A stretch of 24,444 bases of DNA, from contig PATI01000020.1 of the NCBI GenBank assembly GCA_002712335.1, forward strand, positions 1 through 24,444, in the 5' to 3' direction. The position numbers and the translations under genes are program-made. This document shows, piece after piece, positions 17,671-24,444 of this stretch (position 1 is its first letter; every line of letters begins with the position of its first letter). Under the pieces are notes generated by a model, which was given only the letters and a program-made list of their open reading frames with translations, did not search any database and was not told where the DNA came from. Origin of the DNA: Rhodospirillaceae bacterium. GTDB taxonomy: Bacteria; Pseudomonadota; Alphaproteobacteria; MPNO01; UBA2964.

Positions 17671-19519
17671 ATAAACCAGCCCCGATCGCGGTTTCCAACG
17701 CAATGGCTCGGGCCTCCTGTTTTAACCCAATGCGCCTCAACGCTTTAATCGACATTTCTGCGGCAAACAGATTTTGATCTAATATTCCCCGTTCGCCGAG
17801 TGCTATCAAGGTCATGGCTACAGTTGCGCCACGACTGCCATCTTCAGCGACCTGAGATAATGCATTCCTTATAGTGGCCTTTGGTCCAAATTTTTTTATC
17901 GGTTGCCCGTCATCTAAGACCTCCGCCCAAAGATCTGAGGGTATTGCAACACCCATGGAATTTAAAAGGCTAAAGAAGGTTCTTGCCTTTGCCAAACCAC
18001 CATCACCTAATACATTTTGAGTTTTCCACCAGTCCCTCAATTCAACTACTTGAACTCTAGTAACATCACTCTTAGTAATTAATGTTAGTAACGGATAAAG
18101 GTCCATCCTATTACTCAATTTCATCTCCTGGTCTTTCGAGGATTCGAGCCAGTTTCGGGCCGATTTGTAATTCCCAGTAGCTATGAATATCCTAGCGGCA
18201 GTACCAGAGAACCAAGCTAAATCTGCAGAAGGCTCTATAGTCTCAACATAGGGGACCATAGCTAATGCTGTAATTTTCCATTCGCCTTGTTTTTGAGCTA
18301 ATTTGAGAGCTTCATCAATAATTTTTGCACGTTCGACGGTATCTTCCTGTTTTTCAACTATTTGTGCCAAAAAAGCACGGCCCTTAGGTCCCCAATTTTC
18401 CGACAGGTATTGAATAGGATTAGTTATCAAAGTCGAATCTGAATCTATAACATTATAAATTTCCCCAAGACGCTTGGAACCAATTACTCCTAGTACTCTT
18501 GCCAATTCTCCTGCTGCAAGACGGACCTCAATAGGGGCATTTGGACTTAAACTTATTAAACGAAGCGCCGAAGGGCTGGCATCTTCAATTACATCTTTAG
18601 GCAAAATCAAACCTGCGGAACGCATCAGCGATAACATTAAAGCGGAAGGGCCTTTTAAACTGCTTATTTTTGGACTTGCTGCTCCGGAAAGTTTATCCAT
18701 TGCAGAGAAAAAGGCAGGGTTTAAAGAATTTGTGTTCTCTGCTAGAACATCAGAAATTAGATTTGCTTGTGCCATTTTACCAGCCATAGCAAGACAAAAG
18801 GCAGCAGCTTTTTGCCAGTAAACCCCTTTGAATTGATCACTTTGTACCTGCACTAATTGGCAAGCTCCTGCAGTATCGTTACCAAACAGACGCCCATCTA
18901 TTCCGATACGGGCTAAACCCTCCTCAGATGTTCGATTCGATGTTAAAGAAATTAATGCTAGGGCGGACTTCAAATCTCCAGTTTCAAATAACGCCCCTAT
19001 TCTTAACGGTAAGAGAGCAGGTTGAGACCTAACTTTTTTTGGAGCAACGGCCTCAGTCAAAAGTAACCGCCTCATTAGATTACGCATTATTGGTGAATTA
19101 ATTCGGGACGGTAATAACACCAACAATCTTGTAACAAGGGAGCGGCTAATGCCTGACCACATATCTGCCCCTAAACCACCCTGGTTGTCATCAAGAAGAC
19201 CTATTGAGTCCCTATCTAATTCTTGCAAGTTTTGCACAGCAACAGGAGTATTGACTCTTCTAGAAGGCGAAATAGGTATGTACCCTTTAGGTTGATCTTG
19301 GTTTGCTGCCCCATGTCCCACTTTTCTATTTTTAGAATCAGATATTTTTGGAACCAGTTGGATAGGAATGTTTTTAGCCTGCAACTTCAAATTTTTGGTT
19401 GCTTCTTTTAACTCTAAAGACTCGGCAACGACTGTGGGTACTTTTGGTCCCAGTACAAATGTAATGCAACTAACAAAGCAGATCGAAAATATAAATTTCT
19501 TATTTGGGAAACCGTTCAT
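17669..19519 (-). CDS. Unrecognised exported helical protein upstream of xerD
   Basis: I do not recognise this 616-residue protein. A signal peptide is clear: Lys7-Lys8, a hydrophobic core at about 9-24, and a likely cut near VVA|ES at 32-34. A low-complexity stretch follows, then from about residue 130 to the end it is mostly amphipathic helices rich in Ala, Leu and Ser, with recurring patterns like LARIGIDGRLFGND, AAAFCLAMAGKMAQANLI and FIATGNYKSARNWLESS that suggest a TPR- or solenoid-like fold. No catalytic motif is visible. The ATG at 19519 is preferred over a TTG one codon earlier. Its 5' end overlaps the 45-residue membrane gene by 20 bases in another frame, and its UAG abuts xerD, so the genes are probably cotranslated. 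A periplasmic or envelope role is inferred. Confidence 0.75.
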   Translation of the reverse strand: MNGFPNKKFIFSICFVSCITFVLGPKVPTVVAESLELKEATKNLKLQAKNIPIQLVPKISDSKNRKVGHGAANQDQPKGYIPISPSRRVNTPVAVQNLQELDRDSIGLLDDNQGGLGADMWSGISRSLVTRLLVLLPSRINSPIMRNLMRRLLLTEAVAPKKVRSQPALLPLRIGALFETGDLKSALALISLTSNRTSEEGLARIGIDGRLFGNDTAGACQLVQVQSDQFKGVYWQKAAAFCLAMAGKMAQANLISDVLAENTNSLNPAFFSAMDKLSGAASPKISSLKGPSALMLSLMRSAGLILPKDVIEDASPSALRLISLSPNAPIEVRLAAGELARVLGVIGSKRLGEIYNVIDSDSTLITNPIQYLSENWGPKGRAFLAQIVEKQEDTVERAKIIDEALKLAQKQGEWKITALAMVPYVETIEPSADLAWFSGTAARIFIATGNYKSARNWLESSKDQEMKLSNRMDLYPLLTLITKSDVTRVQVVELRDWWKTQNVLGDGGLAKARTFFSLLNSMGVAIPSDLWAEVLDDGQPIKKFGPKATIRNALSQVAEDGSRGATVAMTLIALGERGILDQNLFAAEMSIKALRRIGLKQEARAIALETAIGAGL

Positions 19520-19637
19520 CAAGCAATATCTTTTCTATATTTTTAGTTGGAGCCGGAATTTCCCATGTCAGAACAAAGGCAACAGAACCTAATATTAAAA
19601 CAAGAAGGCAAATTGATATTAAAAGATTTAGACGCAT
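19500..19637 (-). CDS. Small single-pass membrane protein (45 residues)
   Basis: A short ORF from ATG at 19637 to TAA at 19500-19502. Residues 4-24 are strongly hydrophobic (a membrane span beginning LLISICLLVLILG), followed by TWEIPAPTKNIEKIL and a charged end LLDERFPK. From memory, a tiny protein with an IPAPT...DxRFP end is found upstream of comparable genes in other alphaproteobacteria, which favours a real gene. It overlaps the start of the exported protein by 20 bases, a layout typical of translational coupling. The ribosome site is weak; a TTG at 19649 with AGGA 4 bases upstream is an alternative start adding 4 residues. Function unknown; a periplasm-facing accessory of the 616-residue protein is a guess. 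Confidence 0.65.
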   Translation of the reverse strand: MRLNLLISICLLVLILGSVAFVLTWEIPAPTKNIEKILLDERFPK

Positions 19638-19820
19638 ATTTAGTGCCAAATATTCCTATAGGTTTAAAAACAGCTTCCTTAATCAATACTTTATATTTAT
19701 CAAAACTCGATTTATTGATAGCATATAACATATGGATAATAACGCAGATTAAATAATTATTATTATACTTTAATCATGACAAAATTTAGGCATTTTATCT
19801 TCCATGGTTAATTGTTTCAA

Positions 19821-19845
19821 CAAGGTAGAGGCCTTGAGATTTTTT
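19821..19845 (+). terminator. Hairpin with T-run just before aroK
   Basis: CAAGG (19821-19825) pairs with CCTTG (19832-19836), followed after three bases by six T's (19840-19845). The aroK ATG is at 19855. The layout resembles an intrinsic terminator or attenuator in the leader of aroK, but the stem is only 5 base pairs. The remaining 180-odd bases upstream back to 19638 are AT-rich, and I see no convincing promoter boxes in them. Confidence 0.3.
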
Positions 19846-19854
19846 GACTGATAA

Positions 19855-20409
19855 ATGAAACAACAATTTTTACCAGAAATTTCAAAAACCATTGTATTAG
19901 TGGGACTGATGGGGGCTGGAAAAACCTGCATAGGTCAAAGATTAGCAAAGGCCCTTAACTTGCCATTCGTAGATGCAGATGATGAAATCGAAAAGGCAGC
20001 CGGATGTTCGATATCCGACATTTTCGAATTATATGGCGAGCCTAAATTTCGTGATGGGGAGAAGAAGGTAATTTCTAGACTTTTAGACGATCCTATTCAT
20101 GTTTTGGCAACCGGGGGTGGAGCCTTCGTTAATAGAGACACGCGGGAACGTATTAAAAAAAATGCAATCTCTATTTGGATTCGTGCTGATATTGAACTTT
20201 TATTATCGCGCACCAGAGGTCGTAATAACCGACCTCTGCTAAAGAATACAAATCCGAGAGCAAAACTCCAGCAACTTATCAACCAACGATACCCATCTTA
20301 CAGACAAGCTGACATGGTCATCGACAGCGGATATGAGGCACCTGATATTACTGTAAAGCAGATCATCAACGCCATAGAAACATTTAATTTAAGTATTCGA
20401 GATAGGTAG
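19855..20409 (+). CDS. aroK: Shikimate kinase
   Basis: Phosphorylates shikimate at O3 in the chorismate pathway. The 184-residue protein has Walker A GLMGAGKT near residue 17-24, the shikimate-binding DADDEIE, the FRDGEKKVI block with the conserved Arg, ATGGGAFV for substrate binding, and the LID arginines in RTRGRNNRPLL. No strong ribosome site precedes the ATG. It starts the plus-strand aroK-aroB run, with aroB beginning 10 bases after its stop; this pair is a standard alphaproteobacterial operon. Confidence 0.95.
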   Translation: MKQQFLPEISKTIVLVGLMGAGKTCIGQRLAKALNLPFVDADDEIEKAAGCSISDIFELYGEPKFRDGEKKVISRLLDDPIHVLATGGGAFVNRDTRERIKKNAISIWIRADIELLLSRTRGRNNRPLLKNTNPRAKLQQLINQRYPSYRQADMVIDSGYEAPDITVKQIINAIETFNLSIRDR

Positions 20410-20419
20410 GTCAGCTGTT

Positions 20420-21547
20420 ATGCAGAATCTTGATATTCTTAAAGTGGATTTACAAGACCGAAGTTACAATATCGTGGTAGGTAGCGATTTGATTAAAAAT
20501 GTTGGCCAATTTATTCCGTCTTTATTAAAAAACACGTCCGTAATAATTATAACCGATCAAAATGTTGCCGATTTTCATCTAAGTAAGCTTGTTTATGCTT
20601 TAGATGCAGAAAAACTAGCTTATTCTGTCGTCACACTACCCCCAGGTGAATCTACAAAAGAATTCAATCACTTCCAAAATCTCATTTCAAAAATACTCGA
20701 TAAAAATCCTGAACGCTCGACTAGCCTAATAGCTCTTGGAGGGGGTGTTGTAGGTGATTTAGCGGGGTTTGCAGCAAGTATAATTTTAAGAGGAATAAAT
20801 TATTTACAAATCCCAACAACTCTTTTAGCTCAGGTGGATAGTTCTGTCGGAGGGAAAACCGGGGTGAATTCAGAACATGGAAAGAATTTAATTGGAACCT
20901 TTTATCAACCAAAGGGTGTTTTAATAGATACAAGTGTCTTGGCAACGCTGTCAAAGCGCGAACTTCTGGCAGGATATGCCGAGGTGGTTAAATATGGAAT
21001 TATCGGAGATAAGAAATTTTTTGAATGGCTAGAGATAAATGGAGAAGCCTTAATAAAAGGAGATGAAGGTCTCCAAAAATATGCAATTATGGAGAGCTGT
21101 AGGGCCAAAGCTAAAATTGTAAATCAAGATGAAAAAGAAACAGGCAACCGTGCCCTTCTTAATTTTGGGCACACATTTGGTCATGCTTTGGAAGCAGAAA
21201 TGGGTTACAGTTCTCGCCTTCTTCATGGAGAGGCTGTAGCAATTGGAATGCTTTTAGCTTTTGATTTATCGGTACTAATGGGCTTTTGTGCTAAGGAAGA
21301 AGCTGCACGGGTTCAAAAACATTTTTTATCAATGGGACTGCCCACCCAATTGGATGACATTCTAGAAAAAAATTACGACAGCCAAGTCTTACTTGACCAT
21401 ATGGCAAGAGATAAGAAAGTAAAAAATGGCCAGCTTAATTTCATTCTTACACGTGGAGTTGGGAATGCTTTTATCACTTCAGAAGTTGAAAGAGACAGCG
21501 TTATCGCGGTTTTAAATCGAAGAAAAAAAATTAAATATCCGCAATAG
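20420..21547 (+). CDS. aroB: 3-dehydroquinate synthase
   Basis: Converts DAHP to 3-dehydroquinate using NAD+ and a metal ion. The 375-residue protein is full length. The nucleotide-binding stretch is ALGGGVVGDLAGFAAS (105-120), followed by IPTTLLAQVDSSVGGKTGVN (131-150). Metal ligands expected for the family are visible as Glu188 (GYAEVVKYGII), His251 (NFGHTFGHALE) and His269 (LLHGEAVAIGM). TAGGT lies about 9 bases before the ATG. Cotranscribed with aroK; a CNNM/CBS gene follows 46 bases downstream. Confidence 0.96.
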   Translation: MQNLDILKVDLQDRSYNIVVGSDLIKNVGQFIPSLLKNTSVIIITDQNVADFHLSKLVYALDAEKLAYSVVTLPPGESTKEFNHFQNLISKILDKNPERSTSLIALGGGVVGDLAGFAASIILRGINYLQIPTTLLAQVDSSVGGKTGVNSEHGKNLIGTFYQPKGVLIDTSVLATLSKRELLAGYAEVVKYGIIGDKKFFEWLEINGEALIKGDEGLQKYAIMESCRAKAKIVNQDEKETGNRALLNFGHTFGHALEAEMGYSSRLLHGEAVAIGMLLAFDLSVLMGFCAKEEAARVQKHFLSMGLPTQLDDILEKNYDSQVLLDHMARDKKVKNGQLNFILTRGVGNAFITSEVERDSVIAVLNRRKKIKYPQ

Positions 21548-21593
21548 AATAATATTGGATTATTTTATAGGTTTTTGATAGGACTACTGAGAA

Positions 21594-22886
21594 ATGGAGA
21601 CCGAAACACTCGCTACCGTTAGTGGAATTGCTATATTGCTCATTGTTTCTGGAATTTTTTCTGGATCGGAAACCGCTTTAACAGCTGCATCAAAACCGCG
21701 TATTCATCTTCTACAAAAACGCGGCAACAGACGCGCCGCTATTGTAACCAAACTATTTTCTAATAGAGATAAATTAATTGGAGCAATTTTACTAGGCAAC
21801 AATCTCGTCAACATTCTAGCCTCTGCCTTAGCTACCAGTCTAATGATAGGAATTTTTGGTGAAGCTGGTGTAATTTATGCAACTATTGCGATGACCGCCC
21901 TAGTTTTAATTTTTGGCGAGGTCATGCCCAAGACATATGCCTTCCACAATGCGGACCGGGTAGCGCTTTTAGTTGCACCAACATTTAAGTACGTTGTTGC
22001 GGTTTTATCGCCAATTACTCATACCATAAATATTTTAATCTCTGTCACATTGCGACCGTTTAGGAAGAAATTTAACTCAGATGACGAATTAGCTATTTCG
22101 CAAGAGACACTCCGTGGTGCCATTGACCTGCATATGGGTGATGAACCTGCGGTTCAACGCGAACGTCTTATGCTTCGTTCTATATTGGATTTATCTGAGG
22201 TTAATGTCGGTGAAGTTATGCATCACCGCCAGGATATAATTATGGTGGATGCGGATTTGCCCACAAACGAAATTATCAAACAAGTAGTTAATAGCCCCTA
22301 CACACGTATACCTCTGTGGAGAAGTGAACCAGATAATATCGTAGGTGTTATCCACGCAAAGGCTTTATTGCTTCATGTACACCAAAACCTAGAAACAATA
22401 GACCATATTGATATTGATGCAGTTTCAACACCACCTTGGTTTATTCCCGAATCAACATCTCTTCATGACCAGCTTCAGGCATTTAGGCACCGTCAAGAGC
22501 ACTTCGCATTAGTAGTTGACGAATATGGTTCTTTAATGGGGATCGTTACACTCGAAGATATATTAGAGGAAATCGTCGGAGATATTGCCGATGAACACGA
22601 TCAAGTCCCATTTGGGGTTCGCTCCCAAAACGATGGCAGTTATTTAGTAGATGGAAGAGTAACCATACGCGACTTAAATCGGAGGCTCAACTGGGAGCTC
22701 CCAGACGATGATGCCGCGACAATCGCTGGTTTGGTAATCCAAATTGGAAAAGTTATTCCAGAAGAGGGTCAAATATTTGTTTTTGAAGAATTCCGTTTCC
22801 AAATAATAAGCCGACGAAAAAATAGATTGGCTTTAATCCAAATTACACCCCCTCTGCAGATAGAAGAGAATTTTCAAGAAACTTAA
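21594..22886 (+). CDS. CNNM/HlyC-CorC family membrane protein with CBS domains
   Basis: A 430-residue protein of the 'hemolysin'/CorC family. The N-terminal CNNM (DUF21) membrane domain covers about residues 1-160, with SGIFSGSETALTAAS (19-33), LGNNLVNILASA and FGEVMPKTYAFHNADR. Two CBS domains follow at about 205-330, the second with VVDEYGSLMGIVTLEDILEE. A CorC_HlyC (transporter-associated) domain with GSYLVDGRVTIRDLNRRL ends the protein. Known relatives are implicated in magnesium or other divalent-cation handling; the hemolysin label is historical. GAG lies just before the ATG. It follows aroB, as in many alphaproteobacteria. Confidence 0.92.
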   Translation: METETLATVSGIAILLIVSGIFSGSETALTAASKPRIHLLQKRGNRRAAIVTKLFSNRDKLIGAILLGNNLVNILASALATSLMIGIFGEAGVIYATIAMTALVLIFGEVMPKTYAFHNADRVALLVAPTFKYVVAVLSPITHTINILISVTLRPFRKKFNSDDELAISQETLRGAIDLHMGDEPAVQRERLMLRSILDLSEVNVGEVMHHRQDIIMVDADLPTNEIIKQVVNSPYTRIPLWRSEPDNIVGVIHAKALLLHVHQNLETIDHIDIDAVSTPPWFIPESTSLHDQLQAFRHRQEHFALVVDEYGSLMGIVTLEDILEEIVGDIADEHDQVPFGVRSQNDGSYLVDGRVTIRDLNRRLNWELPDDDAATIAGLVIQIGKVIPEEGQIFVFEEFRFQIISRRKNRLALIQITPPLQIEENFQET

Positions 22887-22941
22887 TCGACATGAAAAAA
22901 AATAGTTTGAGCCTAAATTGTAGATTTTTTGGAGTATAATA

Positions 22942-23499
22942 ATGCCGCTCGCAAGACCTGCCGACCGCGAACCTATTCAGACTCGTAAAATGGAAGTTTC
23001 CAGCTACCGAAGATCGGACGGAAAATGGGACGTAGAAGGACGACTAAGGGATACAGCTGCACACTCTTTTCAAAATAATTATCGAGGTACTATAAAACCC
23101 GGCGTACCAATTCACGACATGTGGATAAGGCTCACCCTTGATCACAACATAATCATTACTTCAATTGACGTTGCGATGGATGGAACACCTTACGCGATAT
23201 GTCCAGGTGTAGAGACGACATTCCAAACTCTTAAGGGTGAACAGATAGGGCCGGGCTGGAATCGAAAATTAAGATCTTTGTTTGGGGGGGCAAAAGGCTG
23301 TATACATATGATTGACCTATTACGCCCGATAGGCACTGTCGGATATAAGACTGTCAAAAGAGAAGTAGCAATCAAAAACAAAAATCCAACAAAAGAAAAA
23401 GAAAATCCTCCGTACCAAATTAATACCTGTCACGCCATGGACAGTAACGGCCCTGTAGTCAGGGAACGCTGGCCACATTTATACACCGGAGCCTCCTGA
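22942..23499 (+). CDS. DUF2889 family protein
   Basis: This 185-residue soluble protein matches DUF2889. Marks are REPIQTRKMEVSSYRRSDG, WDVEGRLRDTAAHSF, IHDMWIRLTLDHNIIITSI, IGPGWNRKLRSLFGGAKGC and HMIDLLRPIGTVGYKTV. The family has no known function to my knowledge. GGAG lies about 8 bases before the ATG, a good ribosome site. It sits between the CNNM/CBS gene and the J-domain gene, all on the plus strand. In relatives a bolA gene is often found close to this J-domain gene; none is seen here. Confidence 0.82.
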   Translation: MPLARPADREPIQTRKMEVSSYRRSDGKWDVEGRLRDTAAHSFQNNYRGTIKPGVPIHDMWIRLTLDHNIIITSIDVAMDGTPYAICPGVETTFQTLKGEQIGPGWNRKLRSLFGGAKGCIHMIDLLRPIGTVGYKTVKREVAIKNKNPTKEKENPPYQINTCHAMDSNGPVVRERWPHLYTGAS

Positions 23500-23554
23500 G
23501 AATTTTCTTTCTAAAAATGTTGAATGAGTTCCACCAGACCCTCATACTGGTTTT

Positions 23555-24139
23555 GTGAAAAAACGTGACCAAATTTTTAATATCCTAAGCGAACCGCATA
23601 TTAAGGCGAAACCTCGTCAATGTGATTTTCCTGGCTGTAGTAAAGAAGGAAAGTATAGAGCGCCCAAATCGAAAAAAGAACTCGATAACTATTTTTGGTT
23701 CTGTTTAGAACACGTTCGTCTCTACAACGCTCGCTGGAATTTTCATGCGGGGTTATCACAAACTGAAATTGAACAACAATTACGAGCAGATACAACTTGG
23801 TGGCGTCCCACCTGGCCTTTGGGAACTAACCCTAGCAGTGGAGCAACACCATGTATTGATTTTGGAAGTTTTGGTGTTGATAACTGGGATAAAAAAAATA
23901 AAAACCCCGCAGATACTCATAATGCTGGTTGGCAACCGAAACCAGGCTCCTTGGAAGAAGAGGCGTTAGCAATTTTTGATTTAAATACTCCCGTAACTAA
24001 AGCGGAAATAAAAGAAAAATATAAAAAGTTAGTAAAAAAAAATCATCCCGATACGAACGGTGATGATCCTGACGCCGAGGAAAAACTCAAAAGTATAAAC
24101 CGTGCCTACTCAACTCTGATGGCCTGCGATGCCATCTAA
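23555..24139 (+). CDS. Protein with C-terminal J domain
   Basis: A 194-residue DnaJ-domain protein. The J domain is at the C-terminus (about 145-192), with helix II KAEIKEKYKKLVKKNHPDT and the HPD motif at 164-166, which stimulates a DnaK ATPase. The N-terminal half has CDFPGCSKEGKYRAP and FCLEHVRLYNARWNF; Cys23, Cys28, Cys50 and His53 could bind a metal. The start is GTG at 23555 with no clear ribosome site and no nearby alternative. It is not DnaJ itself: the G/F-rich and CXXCXGXG zinc regions are absent. A specialised co-chaperone is likely; the client is unknown. It converges on rpmB with 38 bases between. Confidence 0.85.
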   Translation: MKKRDQIFNILSEPHIKAKPRQCDFPGCSKEGKYRAPKSKKELDNYFWFCLEHVRLYNARWNFHAGLSQTEIEQQLRADTTWWRPTWPLGTNPSSGATPCIDFGSFGVDNWDKKNKNPADTHNAGWQPKPGSLEEEALAIFDLNTPVTKAEIKEKYKKLVKKNHPDTNGDDPDAEEKLKSINRAYSTLMACDAI

Positions 24140-24162
24140 CCAAGAATAAAATGTTCGAGGAT

Positions 24163-24178
24163 ATAATCTAAGGATTAT
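24163..24178. terminator. Short hairpin between convergent J-domain gene and rpmB
   Basis: ATAATC-TAAG-GATTAT forms a perfect 6-base-pair stem with a 4-base loop, touching the rpmB stop. The stem is AT-rich and no clear T-run follows on either strand, so a shared terminator role is only a weak possibility. Confidence 0.2.
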
Positions 24179-24444
24179 TAATCAGCCGAGGTTTTTTCTG
24201 ATATTTTTTTGATTCTACGTTTCAATTGTAGTGCCTCAACAGATAGTTTTCTGTTGGAGGTTGAAAGCAAATAAGCGTCTATCCCACCATTTTTCTCGAT
24301 CGTACGAATGGTTTGGGTTGAAAGCTTAAGCTTAACTGACCTTCCTAAAATTTCGGAGGGCATTGACGATATTTGAATATTGGGCAAAAACCGGCGGCGC
24401 GTCTTATTATGGGCGTGGCTTACATTGTTGCCAGAAAGAACTCC
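24178..24444 (-). CDS. rpmB: 50S ribosomal protein L28, 5' end cut by window edge
   Basis: 88 residues are visible, running from the right edge to TAA at 24178-24180. The visible start [19 protein letters not shown], then LPNIQ, is the L28 signature; roughly ten N-terminal residues, including the start codon, lie outside. The remainder ([28 protein letters not shown]) fits L28. It is a structural protein of the large ribosomal subunit. It lacks the zinc-binding cysteine pair in the visible part. Confidence 0.93.
   Translation of the reverse strand, partial: GVLSGNNVSHAHNKTRRRFLPNIQISSMPSEILGRSVKLKLSTQTIRTIEKNGGIDAYLLSTSNRKLSVEALQLKRRIKKISEKTSAD

Noticed and set aside
19543..19756. ORFs of 62 to 74 codons on both strands over 19504-19756
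   Set aside because: They overlap the 45-residue membrane gene in other frames, have no recognisable features and look like chance in AT-rich sequence.

Overview
The window looks like a chromosomal core region of an AT-rich alphaproteobacterium, most likely Rhodospirillales-like. The basis is gene content and order: ptsP (nitrogen-PTS enzyme I), lysC, ubiG, a DUF1178 gene and grxC; then argJ, a mutT-type Nudix gene and secA; then accA, xerD, a secreted protein and a tiny membrane protein; then aroK, aroB, a CNNM/CBS gene, a DUF2889 gene, a J-domain gene and rpmB. The assignment is made by recognition from memory, not by a search. I see no rRNA, tRNA, CRISPR array, insertion sequence or prophage. 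Coding density is very high, and no stretch over 300 bases lacks a gene.

Layout, left to right. (1) On the minus strand, bases 1-4493 hold a truncated RodZ-like gene, ptsP and lysC (transcribed lysC, ptsP, rodZ). (2) ubiG (+) converges on a DUF1178 gene (-), followed by a small SAM methyltransferase (+) that converges on grxC and a four-domain rhodanese gene (-). (3) A methyltransferase of the NDUFAF5/BioC-like type (+) ends 6 bases from the end of a minus-strand operon argJ, mutT and an MFS transporter. (4) secA (+) starts divergently from argJ and converges on accA. (5) A minus-strand operon runs from a 45-residue membrane protein at 19637 through a 616-residue exported protein and xerD to accA. 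(6) aroK, aroB, the CNNM/CBS gene, DUF2889 and a J-domain gene run on the plus strand and converge on rpmB, which is cut by the right edge.

Functionally the set is housekeeping: aromatic and aspartate-family amino-acid synthesis (aroK, aroB, lysC), arginine synthesis (argJ), fatty-acid synthesis (accA), ubiquinone synthesis (ubiG), protein export (secA), chromosome dimer resolution (xerD), thiol and sulfur chemistry (grxC, rhodanese), nucleotide-pool cleaning (mutT), nitrogen-PTS signalling (ptsP) and cell shape (rodZ).

I found no convincing new defence or mobile system. The points most worth checking are these. xerD has conserved N-terminal coding sequence but no ATG, GTG, TTG or CTG in frame upstream of an internal TTG; it lies directly after, and in frame with, the UAG stop of the preceding gene, and its DNA-binding domain carries a lysine-rich expansion. 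A 45-residue single-pass membrane protein overlaps the start of an unrecognised exported protein. The four-domain rhodanese keeps a catalytic cysteine in only two domains and is next to a glutaredoxin gene. A hairpin plus T-run sits just before aroK.
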